A stretch of DNA of 64,000 nt from Micavibrio sp. UBA6212 (GTDB lineage Bacteria > Pseudomonadota > Alphaproteobacteria > Micavibrionales > Micavibrionaceae), in NCBI GenBank assembly GCA_002421905.1, contig DISK01000005.1, forward strand, positions 11,865 to 75,864, given 5' to 3'. The notes beneath the pieces were generated by a model. The model had not been told where the DNA came from and searched no databases. It saw nothing but the letters and a program-made list of their open reading frames with translations. Position 1 is the first letter of the stretch; each line of letters starts with the position of its first letter. Positions 26,037 to 35,890 of this stretch are shown here, one piece after another. Position numbers and translations under genes: made by a program.

Positions 26037-27545
26037 TCGGCGGTAACTCAGCGCTTCCGCAATGTGGGGTGACCCGATCTTATCCGGTGCTCCGTCCAGA
26101 TCAGCAATCGTACGGGCCACACGAAGCATCCGGTACCAGCCGCGCGCAGAGAGTTTGAGTTTTTCTGCCGCTGACCTCATCAACCGCTCAGCATCTTCTT
26201 CCATTTGTGCAATCTCTTCGAGAATTTTTCCCTGTGCATCCCCATTGACCCGCATCAAGGATGGGGCAGATAATGCCGCAAAACGATCAGCTTGAACCAG
26301 TCGAGCCTTCTCGACCCGTTGCGCCACAACAGATGACGGCTCTCCCGTTGGCTGAGTCCCTAATTCTTCGATTGACAAGGGAGGAACTTCGACTTGTAAA
26401 TCGATCCGGTCAAGAAACGGCCCTGATAATTTGCTTTGATAATCTTCGGCACAGCGTGGGGCTTTGGTACATTCATCTTCAACTTGCCCGAAATACCCGC
26501 ATCGACATGGATTCATCGCCGCCACAAGCTGGAAACGAGCCGGATAGGTCACGTGATAATTCACCCGCGCCACCAGCGTCTCACCAGTTTCCAGCGGTTG
26601 CCTTAAAGACTCGAGTGTCGCCTTAGCAAATTCAGGCAACTCATCCAGAAACAAAACTCCATGATGCGCGAGTGATATTTCTCCGGGCTTGGCCTTATGC
26701 CCACCACCCACCAAAGCAGGTTGAGACGCCGAATGATGCGGATCACGATAGGGGCGTGACCTGAGCAATCCTCCTTCAGGCAGTGTCCCTGCCAACGAAT
26801 GGATAATCGAAGTCTCTAAAGCTTCACGCGGCGTCAAGTCAGGTAAAATTCCGGGTAAGCACGACGCCAGCATGGATTTCCCTGATCCGGGCGGGCCGAT
26901 CATCAACAAATTATGCCCACCTGCTGCCGTAATCTCCAAAGCACGCTTGGCAGTCTCTTGTCCTTTGACATCCGACAGATCACGAATGGATTTGGAAACA
27001 TGATGATCCAATCTGGCTTGGGGGCGCGCTAGAACCTGAACCCCTTTGAAATGATTAATCAGTTGCAATAAACTTTGTGCAGCCAGAATTTCAATTTCTC
27101 CAGCCCATGCCGCCTCACTTCCAGAGGACTGCGGACAAATCAGGCCGCACGCTTGTGTCTGAGCTTGCAGAGCAGCAGGTAAAACGCCGGTCACTTCGCG
27201 CAATCCACCATCTAGCCCCAGTTCCCCCAGCGCATAAAAATCTTGAACTGCATCTTGTGGCATAACATCCATAGCAACCAGCAGTCCCAGCGCGATCGGC
27301 AGGTCATAATGGGAGCCTTCCTTGTTAACATCGGCGGGAGCGAGATTGACTGTCATCCGCTTGGCAGGCAACGACAACCCCATCGCATGAAGCGCCGCGC
27401 GAACGCGTTCTTTACTCTCCCCCACAGCCTTGTCGGGAAGACCCACGATAGTAAAAGCAGGAAGGCCATTGGCAATTTGCACCTCGACATCAATATCGAG
27501 CACATCAATTCCGCGAAACGCCACTGTTTTAATTTTAGATACCAT
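26016..27545 (-). CDS. comM: Mg-chelatase-like AAA ATPase ComM/YifB
   Basis: A 509-residue hexameric AAA+ helicase of the ComM (YifB/RadA-like) family, which promotes branch migration during natural transformation in other bacteria. N-terminal ChlI-type domain: VGLPDKAVGESKERVRAAL and NLAPADVNKEGSHYDLPIAL. Walker A GPPGSGKSMLA, Walker B GVLFLDELPEF, and a cysteine-containing zinc segment (NPCRCGYFGQ) follow, then a C-terminal helical lid. The tail overlaps the convergent hydrolase gene by 21 bases. Presence suggests, but does not prove, DNA uptake ability. Confidence 0.93.
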   Translation of the reverse strand: MVSKIKTVAFRGIDVLDIDVEVQIANGLPAFTIVGLPDKAVGESKERVRAALHAMGLSLPAKRMTVNLAPADVNKEGSHYDLPIALGLLVAMDVMPQDAVQDFYALGELGLDGGLREVTGVLPAALQAQTQACGLICPQSSGSEAAWAGEIEILAAQSLLQLINHFKGVQVLARPQARLDHHVSKSIRDLSDVKGQETAKRALEITAAGGHNLLMIGPPGSGKSMLASCLPGILPDLTPREALETSIIHSLAGTLPEGGLLRSRPYRDPHHSASQPALVGGGHKAKPGEISLAHHGVLFLDELPEFAKATLESLRQPLETGETLVARVNYHVTYPARFQLVAAMNPCRCGYFGQVEDECTKAPRCAEDYQSKLSGPFLDRIDLQVEVPPLSIEELGTQPTGEPSSVVAQRVEKARLVQADRFAALSAPSLMRVNGDAQGKILEEIAQMEEDAERLMRSAAEKLKLSARGWYRMLRVARTIADLDGAPDKIGSPHIAEALSYRRLRLADL

Positions 27546-27789
27546 GGCGGTACACTAACGGCTTCTTTCCCACACGCCAAGCGTGTTCACACAAAGAACG
27601 ACACCTGCAAACAGAAAATGAAGCACCGCATCATAATACCCCTTTCTTAAATTCAAGATAAAGACAATCCATTACAAAAGCAGTGCAGCATCGGAAAATC
27701 CTGCGCAGCAGCACAGATTCTTGACCGAAATCCGCAGAAAACAAGGTGTTTTACTACGATTCAACGTCACAATCTGTTACAATATACTT

Positions 27790-28392
27790 ATGGTAAACCG
27801 CGTCACTATGACACTTCTGTTCTTGGGATCCACAGCACTTCTGGCCCTTCCAGCCTGCACTTTTGACACAAGCCGTGCCGATCGTTACTTTTCGAAGTCT
27901 GAACGCGGACAGGCTTTAGATGATTATAAGGATGATCTTGCACCCGCCATTCATGCGGTTGAACAAGGAAGATCTTTAGAAGATTTTTATCCGGAAAATA
28001 TCGAGCAGCAAAAACAGAAAAAAGACATGGTGCGCCTTGGACTTTCCCGCAATGAATCCAAGACGTTAGGATGTGATATGGGTGACCGCTTTGATAAAAG
28101 CGCCGCCCTTGCCTATAATTTCAGCAATCAGAAAACACGATTATCTCTTCATCTGAGCGTAGATGGGCCAAGTCTATCCAACCCATCCAATCTGGAGTTC
28201 AATTCGCTTCTGGTGCGTTTCACCCATAAATTCCAGAAACCTTCCAAGTCGCAACAAAAGAAATGCCAGTTCCCCTCCCAAGTTCAAGGACTGGTCGGTT
28301 CCATCTATAACGAATTCTTCGTTCGGGAAAAATATACTATTCTGGACGAAGTCAAATTCGAACTGAAGGAGCGTGGCTTAGATCTGAAGTAG
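27790..28392 (+). CDS. Unknown lipoprotein
   Basis: A 200-residue predicted lipoprotein not matched to a named family. From ATG 27790 it starts with a signal sequence and lipobox LPAC (cysteine at about residue 23), so the mature protein would be membrane-anchored. The frame extends to 27721, but that extension would precede the signal peptide. The remainder is charged, with two further cysteines (LGCDMG and KKCQFP) that could form a disulfide. No Shine-Dalgarno site is seen. The end overlaps a convergent gene by 41 bases. Confidence 0.75.
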   Translation: MVNRVTMTLLFLGSTALLALPACTFDTSRADRYFSKSERGQALDDYKDDLAPAIHAVEQGRSLEDFYPENIEQQKQKKDMVRLGLSRNESKTLGCDMGDRFDKSAALAYNFSNQKTRLSLHLSVDGPSLSNPSNLEFNSLLVRFTHKFQKPSKSQQKKCQFPSQVQGLVGSIYNEFFVREKYTILDEVKFELKERGLDLK

Positions 28393-29308
28393 AGCCTTTC
28401 TTGTCTTCCCTGCGATGATAAGCAGGAAGATCAAGGACACCATGCTTGGACTCATAATTCTCGATAACACCATCAAAATCTTCGATTTGTGGCAACTGAA
28501 CCTTATAGGTTCGTGGGAATTCTAGAGTAGGAACCTCCCTTTTATAAAGATCAAAAGCATCGGCATAAGCCTGACCTGCCTCTTTGAAGGCAACGGCCAA
28601 CGCAACAGAAATTTGAACGAGTTTGCTCCTTTTCGCAGCAGGAGCATCATCTGCTTGATCAGTAATCTGCACCTCATCAGCTAATGGCTTCTTGTATTCA
28701 GGAACAAAGGAGGATCCTTCATTAAAGACAGAGCGCAATGTTTGAACGGTTTGTTGCAGCTCTGGGACAACTCCCCACGGCATATTGAAATCTGAAATCA
28801 CCAGTTTGGATAGATCTGCTCCTGTAATTTGTCTCCCGTAAAAAACATCCCGATTTAGGTCTTTTACCAAATTACTTGCTGCAGATGCCTGCGCCTGATC
28901 CTGAATATGTTCAACATAATCACGGATCAATTCGCGATGATCAGCATACATCCTCTTTTTAATGGATGAGCTACTCCGCCACATATCCCGCCCAGATTTA
29001 ACAACGGCGACTATAGCTACGGACATAGCCGCAAAGGCAGAAGAATAATTATGAACAATCGTTGTCAATACCCCAGAAATCAGCAAAGCACTGGCTGCCG
29101 ATAGTTTCAGGGCAAGCCTATAGATTTTTGTAGATTCTTCGTACTGACTCTGGATTTCCTTGAACGGCTTGTCTGGAAAGTGTAGCTCGTGACCCTCTCG
29201 GGCATTAAGAGCCTCCAGCCATTCGCGACGATTTACATCATAAAAATGAAGACCATTAGTGACGCATGATTCTGTATCATCGGACCCAATAGTACCCTTA
29301 TTCACCAC
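28352..29308 (-). CDS. Unknown protein with two central membrane segments
   Basis: A 318-residue protein of unrecognised family. Two hydrophobic segments (LSAASALLISGVLTTIV and SSAFAAMSVAIVAVV, about residues 69-105) form a helical hairpin between hydrophilic N- and C-terminal domains; the N and C termini are probably cytoplasmic. The arrangement resembles SLATT-type or DUF4231-like two-helix proteins, but no diagnostic motif was identified. It is convergent with, and overlaps by 41 bases, the lipoprotein gene. Function unknown. Confidence 0.72.
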   Translation of the reverse strand: MVNKGTIGSDDTESCVTNGLHFYDVNRREWLEALNAREGHELHFPDKPFKEIQSQYEESTKIYRLALKLSAASALLISGVLTTIVHNYSSAFAAMSVAIVAVVKSGRDMWRSSSSIKKRMYADHRELIRDYVEHIQDQAQASAASNLVKDLNRDVFYGRQITGADLSKLVISDFNMPWGVVPELQQTVQTLRSVFNEGSSFVPEYKKPLADEVQITDQADDAPAAKRSKLVQISVALAVAFKEAGQAYADAFDLYKREVPTLEFPRTYKVQLPQIEDFDGVIENYESKHGVLDLPAYHRREDKKGSTSDLSHAPSVRI

Positions 29309-29498
29309 GACATTCTCCTAACCACAAATTCTAGATTTTTCTTATAATTCTGGAGGCAATAGATGGCATATCGTCAGATAATATGTCAATAAATAATCAC
29401 TTAAACTAAGAAGATTATTATTCCCCGTCAAACCCATTGAAAAACATGGATTTCTTATGCTAGGTCTGTTGTCCGCAATAAATTTAAGGGACAGCAAA

Positions 29499-32048
29499 AT
29501 GGCCGAACGGTACAATATTCGTGAAACAGAAGAAAAATGGCGCAAAGTCTGGGAAGACAACAACGTCTTTCATGTAACGGAAGACCCGTCCAAAAAGAAA
29601 TATTACGTCCTTGAAATGTTTCCCTACCCATCTGGCCGCATTCACATGGGGCACGTCCGCAATTACTCGCTTGGCGATGTCGTAGCAAGATACCGCACTG
29701 CCCAAGGATATAACGTCTTGCACCCGATGGGCTGGGATGCGTTTGGGCTTCCCGCTGAAAACGCCGCCATTGAACGCAATGCCCACCCGAAAGACTGGAC
29801 ATACGAGAACATCACAGCCATGCGTGTCCAGTTGAAGCAAATGGGACTGTCCATCGACTGGGAACGCGAAGTGACCACCTGTGCCCCCGATTATTACAAA
29901 CACGAACAAAAGATGTTTCTCGACTTTTTGAAAGAGGGGCTCGCCTATCGCAAAGAAATGATGGTCAACTGGGATCCTGTTGAAAACACGGTTCTGGCCA
30001 ATGAACAGGTTGTGGATGGCAAAGGCTGGAGATCCGGCGCACCGGTTGAACGCAAAAAACTCAACCAGTGGTCTTTGAAAATTACCGACTATGCCGAAGA
30101 CCTTCTGGAAGCCATTAAAACACTCGACCGCTGGCCGGAAAAAGTCCGCATCATGCAGGAAAACTGGATCGGCAAATCCCAAGGCTGCCGTTTTACCTTC
30201 AACATAATTGATAAGGATGAGACACTTGATGTCTTCACCACCCGTCCGGACACGTTGTTTGGCGCATCTTTTGCTGCCATGGCTGTTGACCACCCGCTCG
30301 CACAAAAACTCTGTGATGGAAAAGAAGGCTTTAAGGACTTCGTGCAGCAATGCCAGTCAATCGGCACATCTGAAGCAGCAATTGAACAAGCCGAGAAGAT
30401 AGGATTCAACACTGGCCATTTCGTCGATCATCCCTTTATCGAAGGGAAAAAATTACCTCTGTTCCTCGCCAATTTCATTCTGATGGATTACGGCACAGGC
30501 GCGATCTTTGGCTGCCCTGCGCACGACCAGCGCGACTTTGATTTCGCGACCAAATACGGACTTGAAATCACTCAGGTTGTGGCCCCCGCCGATGGTTCGA
30601 ATATCGAACTCCCCTTTACCGACGATGGTGTCATGATCAATTCTGAATTCATGAATGGCCTGAGTACATCTGAATCCAAATCAGTCGCCATCAAAAAAAT
30701 AGAAGAGCTGGGGCTTGGCGAGGGCATTACCCAATATCGTTTGCGCGATTGGGGTATCTCCCGTCAACGCTATTGGGGTTGCCCGATCCCGATTATCTAT
30801 TGCGATGATTGCGGCACAGTTCCAGTCCCTGAGAACCAGTTACCGGTTGAATTACCCTATGACATCACATTCGATAAACCGGGCAATCCACTGGCACACC
30901 ACCCCTCTTGGAAACACGTCAAATGCCCGAATTGCGGCAAGGATGCAACGCGTGAGACAGATACCTTCGACACTTTCTTTGAATCAAGCTGGTACTTTGC
31001 CCGCTACACCGATCCGAAGAATGATGGCGTTGGCTTTGCCAAAAACAAAGCCGCCTACTGGCTCCCCGTTGACCAATATATCGGCGGTGTTGAACATGCT
31101 GTTCTGCACTTGCTCTATTCCCGTTTCTTTACCCGCGCTTTGTCAAAATGCGGATATATGGACACACCGGAACCTTTCGCAGGTCTTTATACCCAAGGCA
31201 TGATTAATCACATGACCTATAAGGACAAAGACGGAAAGTGGGTCTATCCGAAAGACGTCATAAAAGACGAAAGCGGAAACTGGGTTCTGGCGACTGGTAA
31301 CCATGAACCAGTCACCGCAGGCCGTGTAGAAAAAATGTCCAAATCCAAACGCAACACCATCGACCCGCAGGATATTCTGGACAGTTACGGTGCAGATGCC
31401 GCGCGAATGTTTATCTTGTCTGACTCCCCACCAGATCGTGATCTGGAATGGACAGAGGCAGGATTAGGTGGATCATGGCGCTTTATCAACCGCGTCCACA
31501 GCTTTATCATGGATGCCAAAGCCACAATTCTTGCAGCACCGCAAGGCACACCAAGTGATGCAGCCAAACAACTGCAAAAAACCGCCCACCAGACTATTCA
31601 TGCAGTTGGATCAGCTATCGAGGCCTTCCACATGAATAAAGCAGTCGCCAAGCTGCGCGAGCTCTATAACGCCATCGAAGAGTTCAAGCCTCAAGCGGGA
31701 GATACGACTCTTTACAAAGAGGCGGTTGAATATCTGATCCGTGGCCTCAATCCTATGGCGCCACACTTGACCGAGGAGCTCTGGTCAGAACTGGGTCATA
31801 CCGAACTTCTGATCAAAACAACATGGCCGGAAGTTAATCCGGAATATCTGGTCGCCGATAGCGCAACCATCGCCATTCAGATTAACGGCAAGCTCAAAGC
31901 CACGATCCAGCTTCCTATGGACACCTCAAAGGAAGATGCTGAAAAGGCTGCCTTGTCTGAAACAAGCGTTGCCAATGCCTTGGAGGGCAAAGCCATCCGC
32001 AAAGTGATTGTTGTCCCCAACCGGATTGTCAACGTGGTGGCAGGTTAA
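29499..32048 (+). CDS. leuS: Leucyl-tRNA synthetase
   Basis: Class I synthetase that charges tRNA-Leu, 849 residues. The HIGH motif appears as HMGH (about 49-52), the KMSKS motif as KMSKSKRNT (about 611-619). The CP1 editing domain (TTRPDTLFGASF and the DYGTGAIFGCPAHDQRD signature) and zinc-binding cysteines (CDDCG, CPNCG) are intact. ATG 29499 is chosen because AAGGG lies eight bases upstream and the frame's extra residues to 29457 are not family-like. An intrinsic terminator lies between it and lptE. Confidence 0.97.
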   Translation: MAERYNIRETEEKWRKVWEDNNVFHVTEDPSKKKYYVLEMFPYPSGRIHMGHVRNYSLGDVVARYRTAQGYNVLHPMGWDAFGLPAENAAIERNAHPKDWTYENITAMRVQLKQMGLSIDWEREVTTCAPDYYKHEQKMFLDFLKEGLAYRKEMMVNWDPVENTVLANEQVVDGKGWRSGAPVERKKLNQWSLKITDYAEDLLEAIKTLDRWPEKVRIMQENWIGKSQGCRFTFNIIDKDETLDVFTTRPDTLFGASFAAMAVDHPLAQKLCDGKEGFKDFVQQCQSIGTSEAAIEQAEKIGFNTGHFVDHPFIEGKKLPLFLANFILMDYGTGAIFGCPAHDQRDFDFATKYGLEITQVVAPADGSNIELPFTDDGVMINSEFMNGLSTSESKSVAIKKIEELGLGEGITQYRLRDWGISRQRYWGCPIPIIYCDDCGTVPVPENQLPVELPYDITFDKPGNPLAHHPSWKHVKCPNCGKDATRETDTFDTFFESSWYFARYTDPKNDGVGFAKNKAAYWLPVDQYIGGVEHAVLHLLYSRFFTRALSKCGYMDTPEPFAGLYTQGMINHMTYKDKDGKWVYPKDVIKDESGNWVLATGNHEPVTAGRVEKMSKSKRNTIDPQDILDSYGADAARMFILSDSPPDRDLEWTEAGLGGSWRFINRVHSFIMDAKATILAAPQGTPSDAAKQLQKTAHQTIHAVGSAIEAFHMNKAVAKLRELYNAIEEFKPQAGDTTLYKEAVEYLIRGLNPMAPHLTEELWSELGHTELLIKTTWPEVNPEYLVADSATIAIQINGKLKATIQLPMDTSKEDAEKAALSETSVANALEGKAIRKVIVVPNRIVNVVAG

Positions 32049-32070
32049 ATTTTCAAGAGGAACATTATAG

Positions 32071-32096
32071 AAAGCCGCGCAATGCGGCTTTTTTTT
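32071..32096 (+). terminator. Intrinsic terminator after leuS
   Basis: AAGCCGC (32072-32078) pairs with GCGGCTT (32084-32090) around a 5-base loop and runs into eight T residues. It separates leuS from lptE, implying a separate or partially read-through downstream transcript. Confidence 0.88.
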
Positions 32097-32123
32097 ATGA
32101 AGGAAATACGCTACTTTGCTCCT

Positions 32124-32621
32124 ATGACAAGATTTTTAGCTCTTATCCCATTTCTCTTGACCTTGACCGCTTGCGGATTTCATCCGGTTCATGGCGATTT
32201 TAGATCGTCTCAACAAGACGGAAAAGCTCTGCCACAAATCGGCATTGATGTTATCCCTGACCGTGAAGGACAAATCCTGCGGAATGAGCTGATTGACCGG
32301 TTACATCTGGACGGAACACCAACCGATCCCCGATATCAGTTAAGCATCGCTAGAATTACCGAATATGATAAAGAGCTGGCGATTACCAAATCATCCGAAG
32401 CGACCCGCGCCCAATTGAGCCTGAAAACCAGTATGTCATTAGCCGACAGGAAAACCGGCAAGGTTGTATTAAGTCGGGATGTTCAGGCCCTGACCAGCTA
32501 CAACGTGTTAGAGAGCGAGTTTGCCACCCGTGTCACCGAAAGTTCTGCCCGTGAAAATGCCATCAGGGATTTGGCACGCCAGATTGATTTGAATCTTAAC
32601 TTGTATTTTAACCGTCAATGA
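32124..32621 (+). CDS. lptE: LPS assembly lipoprotein LptE
   Basis: Outer-membrane lipoprotein that plugs LptD and helps insert lipopolysaccharide. The 165-residue protein has a signal peptide with lipobox LTAC followed by GFHPV, the usual LptE start (CGF.P). The periplasmic part includes IDVIPDREGQILRNELIDRL and ends in a helix RQIDLNLNLYFNR. Start ATG 32124 is chosen because it begins the signal peptide; ATG 32097 is an alternative directly after the terminator. The stop overlaps holA as ATGA, and the leuS-lptE-holA order is common in Alphaproteobacteria. Confidence 0.88.
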   Translation: MTRFLALIPFLLTLTACGFHPVHGDFRSSQQDGKALPQIGIDVIPDREGQILRNELIDRLHLDGTPTDPRYQLSIARITEYDKELAITKSSEATRAQLSLKTSMSLADRKTGKVVLSRDVQALTSYNVLESEFATRVTESSARENAIRDLARQIDLNLNLYFNRQ

Positions 32622-33637
32622 AACTGACCTTTCGCCAAATAGAGCCCTTTCTGAAGAATCCCGATCCTGCGGCGCGGGCTATTCTGGTTTATGGCCCCGA
32701 TCAGGGTATGGTCAAGGAACGCGCTGCATTACTAGGAAAGAAAGTCGTCGCCGACCTGAACGACCCCTTTAATGCCGCTCACCTGACCGGAGAAGTTATT
32801 GAGGATGACCAATCCCGCTTTTATGACGAGGTCAACGCGCAGTCCCTGATGGGAGGAACCCGCTTGGTTCGCGTGACCGATCCTGGTGCAAGATTCGCGG
32901 TTGCCCTCAAGGACTGGTTAAAGACCAACCCATCGGATGGCACATTGCTCGTGATTGAAGGTGGAGATTTGCGTCCCCGCGATGCGATCAGAAAGATTTG
33001 CGAAGAGGCTGTCAATGCCGCAGCCATACCCTGCTATATTCAAGACGAACGCGACATGGCCAAATTTTTACGCGATCTCTTGAGTGAGACCAACCGTACA
33101 GCCGCAAACGACACCATCAACTGGTTAAGCGGAGCCCTGAAAGGGGATCGGGGCCGCGCACGCATGGAGATTGAAAAACTCGATCTTTACAAGGGAACAG
33201 ACACATCTCCCATTACTATAAATGACGCCATGGAAGCTTGCGGAGATTCAGGCGCTCAAAACCTTGATGACTTGCTTTATGCCGCAACCGGGCGAAATCC
33301 ACAAAAGGCCCTATCTACCTACACACGTCTGCTCGCAGAAGACACAGAACTCATCATCATTTTACGGTTCTTACAAAACCATTTACGCCGCCTGCATCAA
33401 GTCAGGGCAACGATGGACGAGAAGGGTTTGCCAATTGATGCGGCCATGAAAAATTTGCAACCTCCTGTTTTCTTCAAGGTCGAGGACTCTTTCAAAACAC
33501 AGGTCAATCGTTTTCCTGCTGCTTTGCTCCGCAAAATGCTGGCACGTCTAAATGAGATTGAAGCAGAAACAAAGAAAACCGGAACCCCTTCCGAAACACT
33601 AGTGGCAGAAACCATCCTGAAGCTCGCCTCGATGTAA
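32618..33637 (+). CDS. holA: DNA polymerase III subunit delta
   Basis: Clamp-loader subunit that opens the beta sliding clamp, 339 residues. N-terminal YGPDQGMVKERAA is the degenerate P-loop region; family features include GGTRLVRVTDP, LRPRDAIRK, and LSGALKGDRGRARMEIEKL. The C-terminal helical collar follows. It begins four bases inside the lptE end (ATGA) and is followed by a GtrA gene after three bases. Confidence 0.92.
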   Translation: MKLTFRQIEPFLKNPDPAARAILVYGPDQGMVKERAALLGKKVVADLNDPFNAAHLTGEVIEDDQSRFYDEVNAQSLMGGTRLVRVTDPGARFAVALKDWLKTNPSDGTLLVIEGGDLRPRDAIRKICEEAVNAAAIPCYIQDERDMAKFLRDLLSETNRTAANDTINWLSGALKGDRGRARMEIEKLDLYKGTDTSPITINDAMEACGDSGAQNLDDLLYAATGRNPQKALSTYTRLLAEDTELIIILRFLQNHLRRLHQVRATMDEKGLPIDAAMKNLQPPVFFKVEDSFKTQVNRFPAALLRKMLARLNEIEAETKKTGTPSETLVAETILKLASM

Positions 33638-33640
33638 ACT

Positions 33641-34036
33641 ATGAACCACAATATTCTGAAATTTATAGGACTAGGATCAGCAGCCATGATGACAGATTTC
33701 ATCACGGCCACCCTGTTATATTATATTTTTGACTGGTCAGTGACCTTGTGCGGCATGTTGGGATTTGTAACCGGAACCCTCACCGCCTATTTCATTCATT
33801 TGCGCGTGACCTTTGTAGAACGAAATTTAGGGTTCTCGTGGCGGGCCCTATACCGTTTCTTGAATTCAAGCATTCTGGCGGCAATTATTCGTGTTGTATC
33901 CTTGGCGCTTCTGGAATGGCTGACCAGCTTTTACGGATTTATCATTCTGCTTTTATCGATTTCTATTTCGTCCTTGACCAGATACTTGCTGGCACATTTC
34001 TACGTCTTCAGGAAAAACCCGCCAGACTCATACTAA
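33641..34036 (+). CDS. GtrA-family membrane protein
   Basis: A 131-residue protein with four predicted membrane helices, typical of the GtrA/DPMS family of proteins involved in polyprenyl-linked sugar translocation for surface glycans. The FIGLGSAAMMTDFITATLLYY start, with an internal asparagine/arginine-rich loop and the C-terminal RYLLAHFYVFRK, matches the family. It lies three bases after holA and so likely shares its transcript. No glycosyltransferase partner is adjacent; the two glycosyltransferases near 24 kb are possible partners. Confidence 0.82.
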   Translation: MNHNILKFIGLGSAAMMTDFITATLLYYIFDWSVTLCGMLGFVTGTLTAYFIHLRVTFVERNLGFSWRALYRFLNSSILAAIIRVVSLALLEWLTSFYGFIILLLSISISSLTRYLLAHFYVFRKNPPDSY

Positions 34037-34140
34037 AGGCTTCCAGAAATGCTAAGATTAAGCTATTGCCTAATTTTAAGGACGGATGTATATAGAATTA
34101 TATAGTTTATCCTACAGATTATAAAGTTTTGCAAAACAAT

Positions 34141-35130
34141 ATGTCCTTATCAGAGTTCACCATTAGCCTCCTGGAACAAGAGATCGCTAGCCAGCCTTTG
34201 GGGCTGTGGCTGTTCTTTTTTGGCATTGTATCGGCCTTAATGATCTTTGATCTGGGGTTCATGAATCGCAAGGACACAGTTATCAGTTCACGAACCAGCC
34301 TGAAATATTCGGCATTCTACATGGCTCTGGCTGGATTGTTTGGAATATGGTTGTGGAACCAGACCGGCCATGAAAATGGCATAGATTATTTCACAGCCTA
34401 TATGATCGAACTTTCTCTCTCGCTGGACAATTTGTTCGTCATGTCGGTGATCCTGACCTACTTCAATGTTCCAAGAAAATATCAGCACCGGGTTTTATTC
34501 TGGGGCATTGTCGGGGTTCTGGTAATGCGCGGCGCCATGATCGGCGCAGGCGTTGTCATTATTGACCGTTTTGATTGGGTCTTGTACCTCTTTGCTGCCT
34601 TCTTGCTGATCACTGGCGTAAAGATGCTGCTGATCAAAGATGAAGACGAAAAGAATATCGAGGATAGTTTCTTGATTAAGTTCTTTATGAAACATCTGCG
34701 CTATACCAAAGAGATTGACGGGCATAGCTTTCTAACCCGCCTCCCCGATCACAAGACTGGCAAGATGTGTTTCTTTGTTACACCGCTATTCATGGCATTG
34801 ATCTGCATCGAATTCATGGATGTCATTTTTGCCCTCGATAGTGTTCCGGCAGTCTTTGCCATCACCAACGAACCGTTTGTCATCTATACCAGCAACATCT
34901 TTGCTATTCTCGGATTACGCAGTATGTATTTTGCTGTAGCTGCCATGATCGAACGGTTCAAATATATGAAATATGCATTGGCGATTGTTCTAATCTTTAT
35001 TGGTGCAAAAGTTTTCTATGCCGGATTTTTCGGTCATATCTCGCCAGCAATCTCCTTGGGGATCACCGTTTCCGTTCTGTTGGGCGGTATTTTATACTCA
35101 CTCGCAAAAACGCGGGAAAGCAAGGGATAG
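34141..35130 (+). CDS. TerC-family integral membrane protein
   Basis: A 329-residue membrane protein of the TerC/Alx family, linked in other bacteria to tellurite resistance, manganese export and metal homeostasis. The signature motif ELSLSLDNLFVMSVI, with conserved acidic residues in the membrane, and the second acidic motif IEFMDVIFALDSVPAVFAI are intact, with about nine membrane segments. ATG 34141 is chosen over TTG 34129. A perfect palindrome GTTTTGCAAAAC (34126-34137) sits immediately before the start and could be a regulator or translational-control site. No yybP-ykoY-type riboswitch was recognised. Confidence 0.9.
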   Translation: MSLSEFTISLLEQEIASQPLGLWLFFFGIVSALMIFDLGFMNRKDTVISSRTSLKYSAFYMALAGLFGIWLWNQTGHENGIDYFTAYMIELSLSLDNLFVMSVILTYFNVPRKYQHRVLFWGIVGVLVMRGAMIGAGVVIIDRFDWVLYLFAAFLLITGVKMLLIKDEDEKNIEDSFLIKFFMKHLRYTKEIDGHSFLTRLPDHKTGKMCFFVTPLFMALICIEFMDVIFALDSVPAVFAITNEPFVIYTSNIFAILGLRSMYFAVAAMIERFKYMKYALAIVLIFIGAKVFYAGFFGHISPAISLGITVSVLLGGILYSLAKTRESKG

Positions 35131-35239
35131 CCTTTGTTCTGCGCTGTAGTGCAGCATATGTTTTTCAATAAAGTTCTTACTTTGTTTATTTTTATATGAT
35201 GGAATTAATCTATACTGATTAGCAGTGAGGTGGTGTTCC

Positions 35240-35836
35240 ATGACAATCGAGCAAATACAACACACAGGATTAAAACCAATCCCGAGCGTAGAGTTAGTAT
35301 CCCAACCCTTGAGCAGCGGAGATCTGAACGATCTGTGTGATGCGACGGAAGATGCTATCAAAGCAGGCGGAGGATTTGGCTGGATTCAACTTCCCAATCG
35401 CAATTTACTGGAAAGATTTTGGCAAGGCGTTCTGGCGATGCCCCAACGATTGCTGTTTGTTGCAAGACTGGACAACGTTATCTGTGGAACAGCGCAACTT
35501 ATTCTTCCAGCGCGCAGTAACGAAGCGCAATCCTACCACGCGCAATTATCAGGGTTATTCATTGCCCCATGGGCAAGAGGACAAGGACTCTCACGCCGTC
35601 TTCTGGATTTTGTTGAAAAGACCGCGCAGCACAGAGGATACGCCGTTATCAATATTGACCTGAGGGAAACACAAGAAGCCGCGATCCAGCTATATGAAAG
35701 CGCCGGATATAATATGATTGGCAAACATCCGCTTTACGCTGTTGTAAACGAAAAATTTGTTGCCGGACGATCATATTATAAATTGATCCAGCCTTTAGAG
35801 AATATTGACCCGCAAACACGCGGACAGAGCCTGTAA
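35240..35836 (+). CDS. GNAT-family N-acetyltransferase
   Basis: Acetyl-CoA-dependent acetyltransferase of 198 residues. The acetyl-CoA-binding motif A is GLFIAPWARGQGLSRRLLDF (RGQGLS), followed by motif B YESAGYNMIG. Start ATG 35240 is supported by GAGGTG seven bases upstream; the frame continues to GTG 35225 without support. Substrate is unknown. It stands alone between terC and a convergent HicB-like gene. Confidence 0.88.
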   Translation: MTIEQIQHTGLKPIPSVELVSQPLSSGDLNDLCDATEDAIKAGGGFGWIQLPNRNLLERFWQGVLAMPQRLLFVARLDNVICGTAQLILPARSNEAQSYHAQLSGLFIAPWARGQGLSRRLLDFVEKTAQHRGYAVINIDLRETQEAAIQLYESAGYNMIGKHPLYAVVNEKFVAGRSYYKLIQPLENIDPQTRGQSL

Positions 35837-35890
35837 AAAGGGGACTGTGACAACGCCACTTTTCTCATAAATTGAATGAATGTGGTAATT

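Noticed and set aside
29484..30350. Open frame of 288 codons opposite leuS
   Set aside because: Antisense of a highly conserved synthetase gene; a high-phenylalanine/valine shadow.
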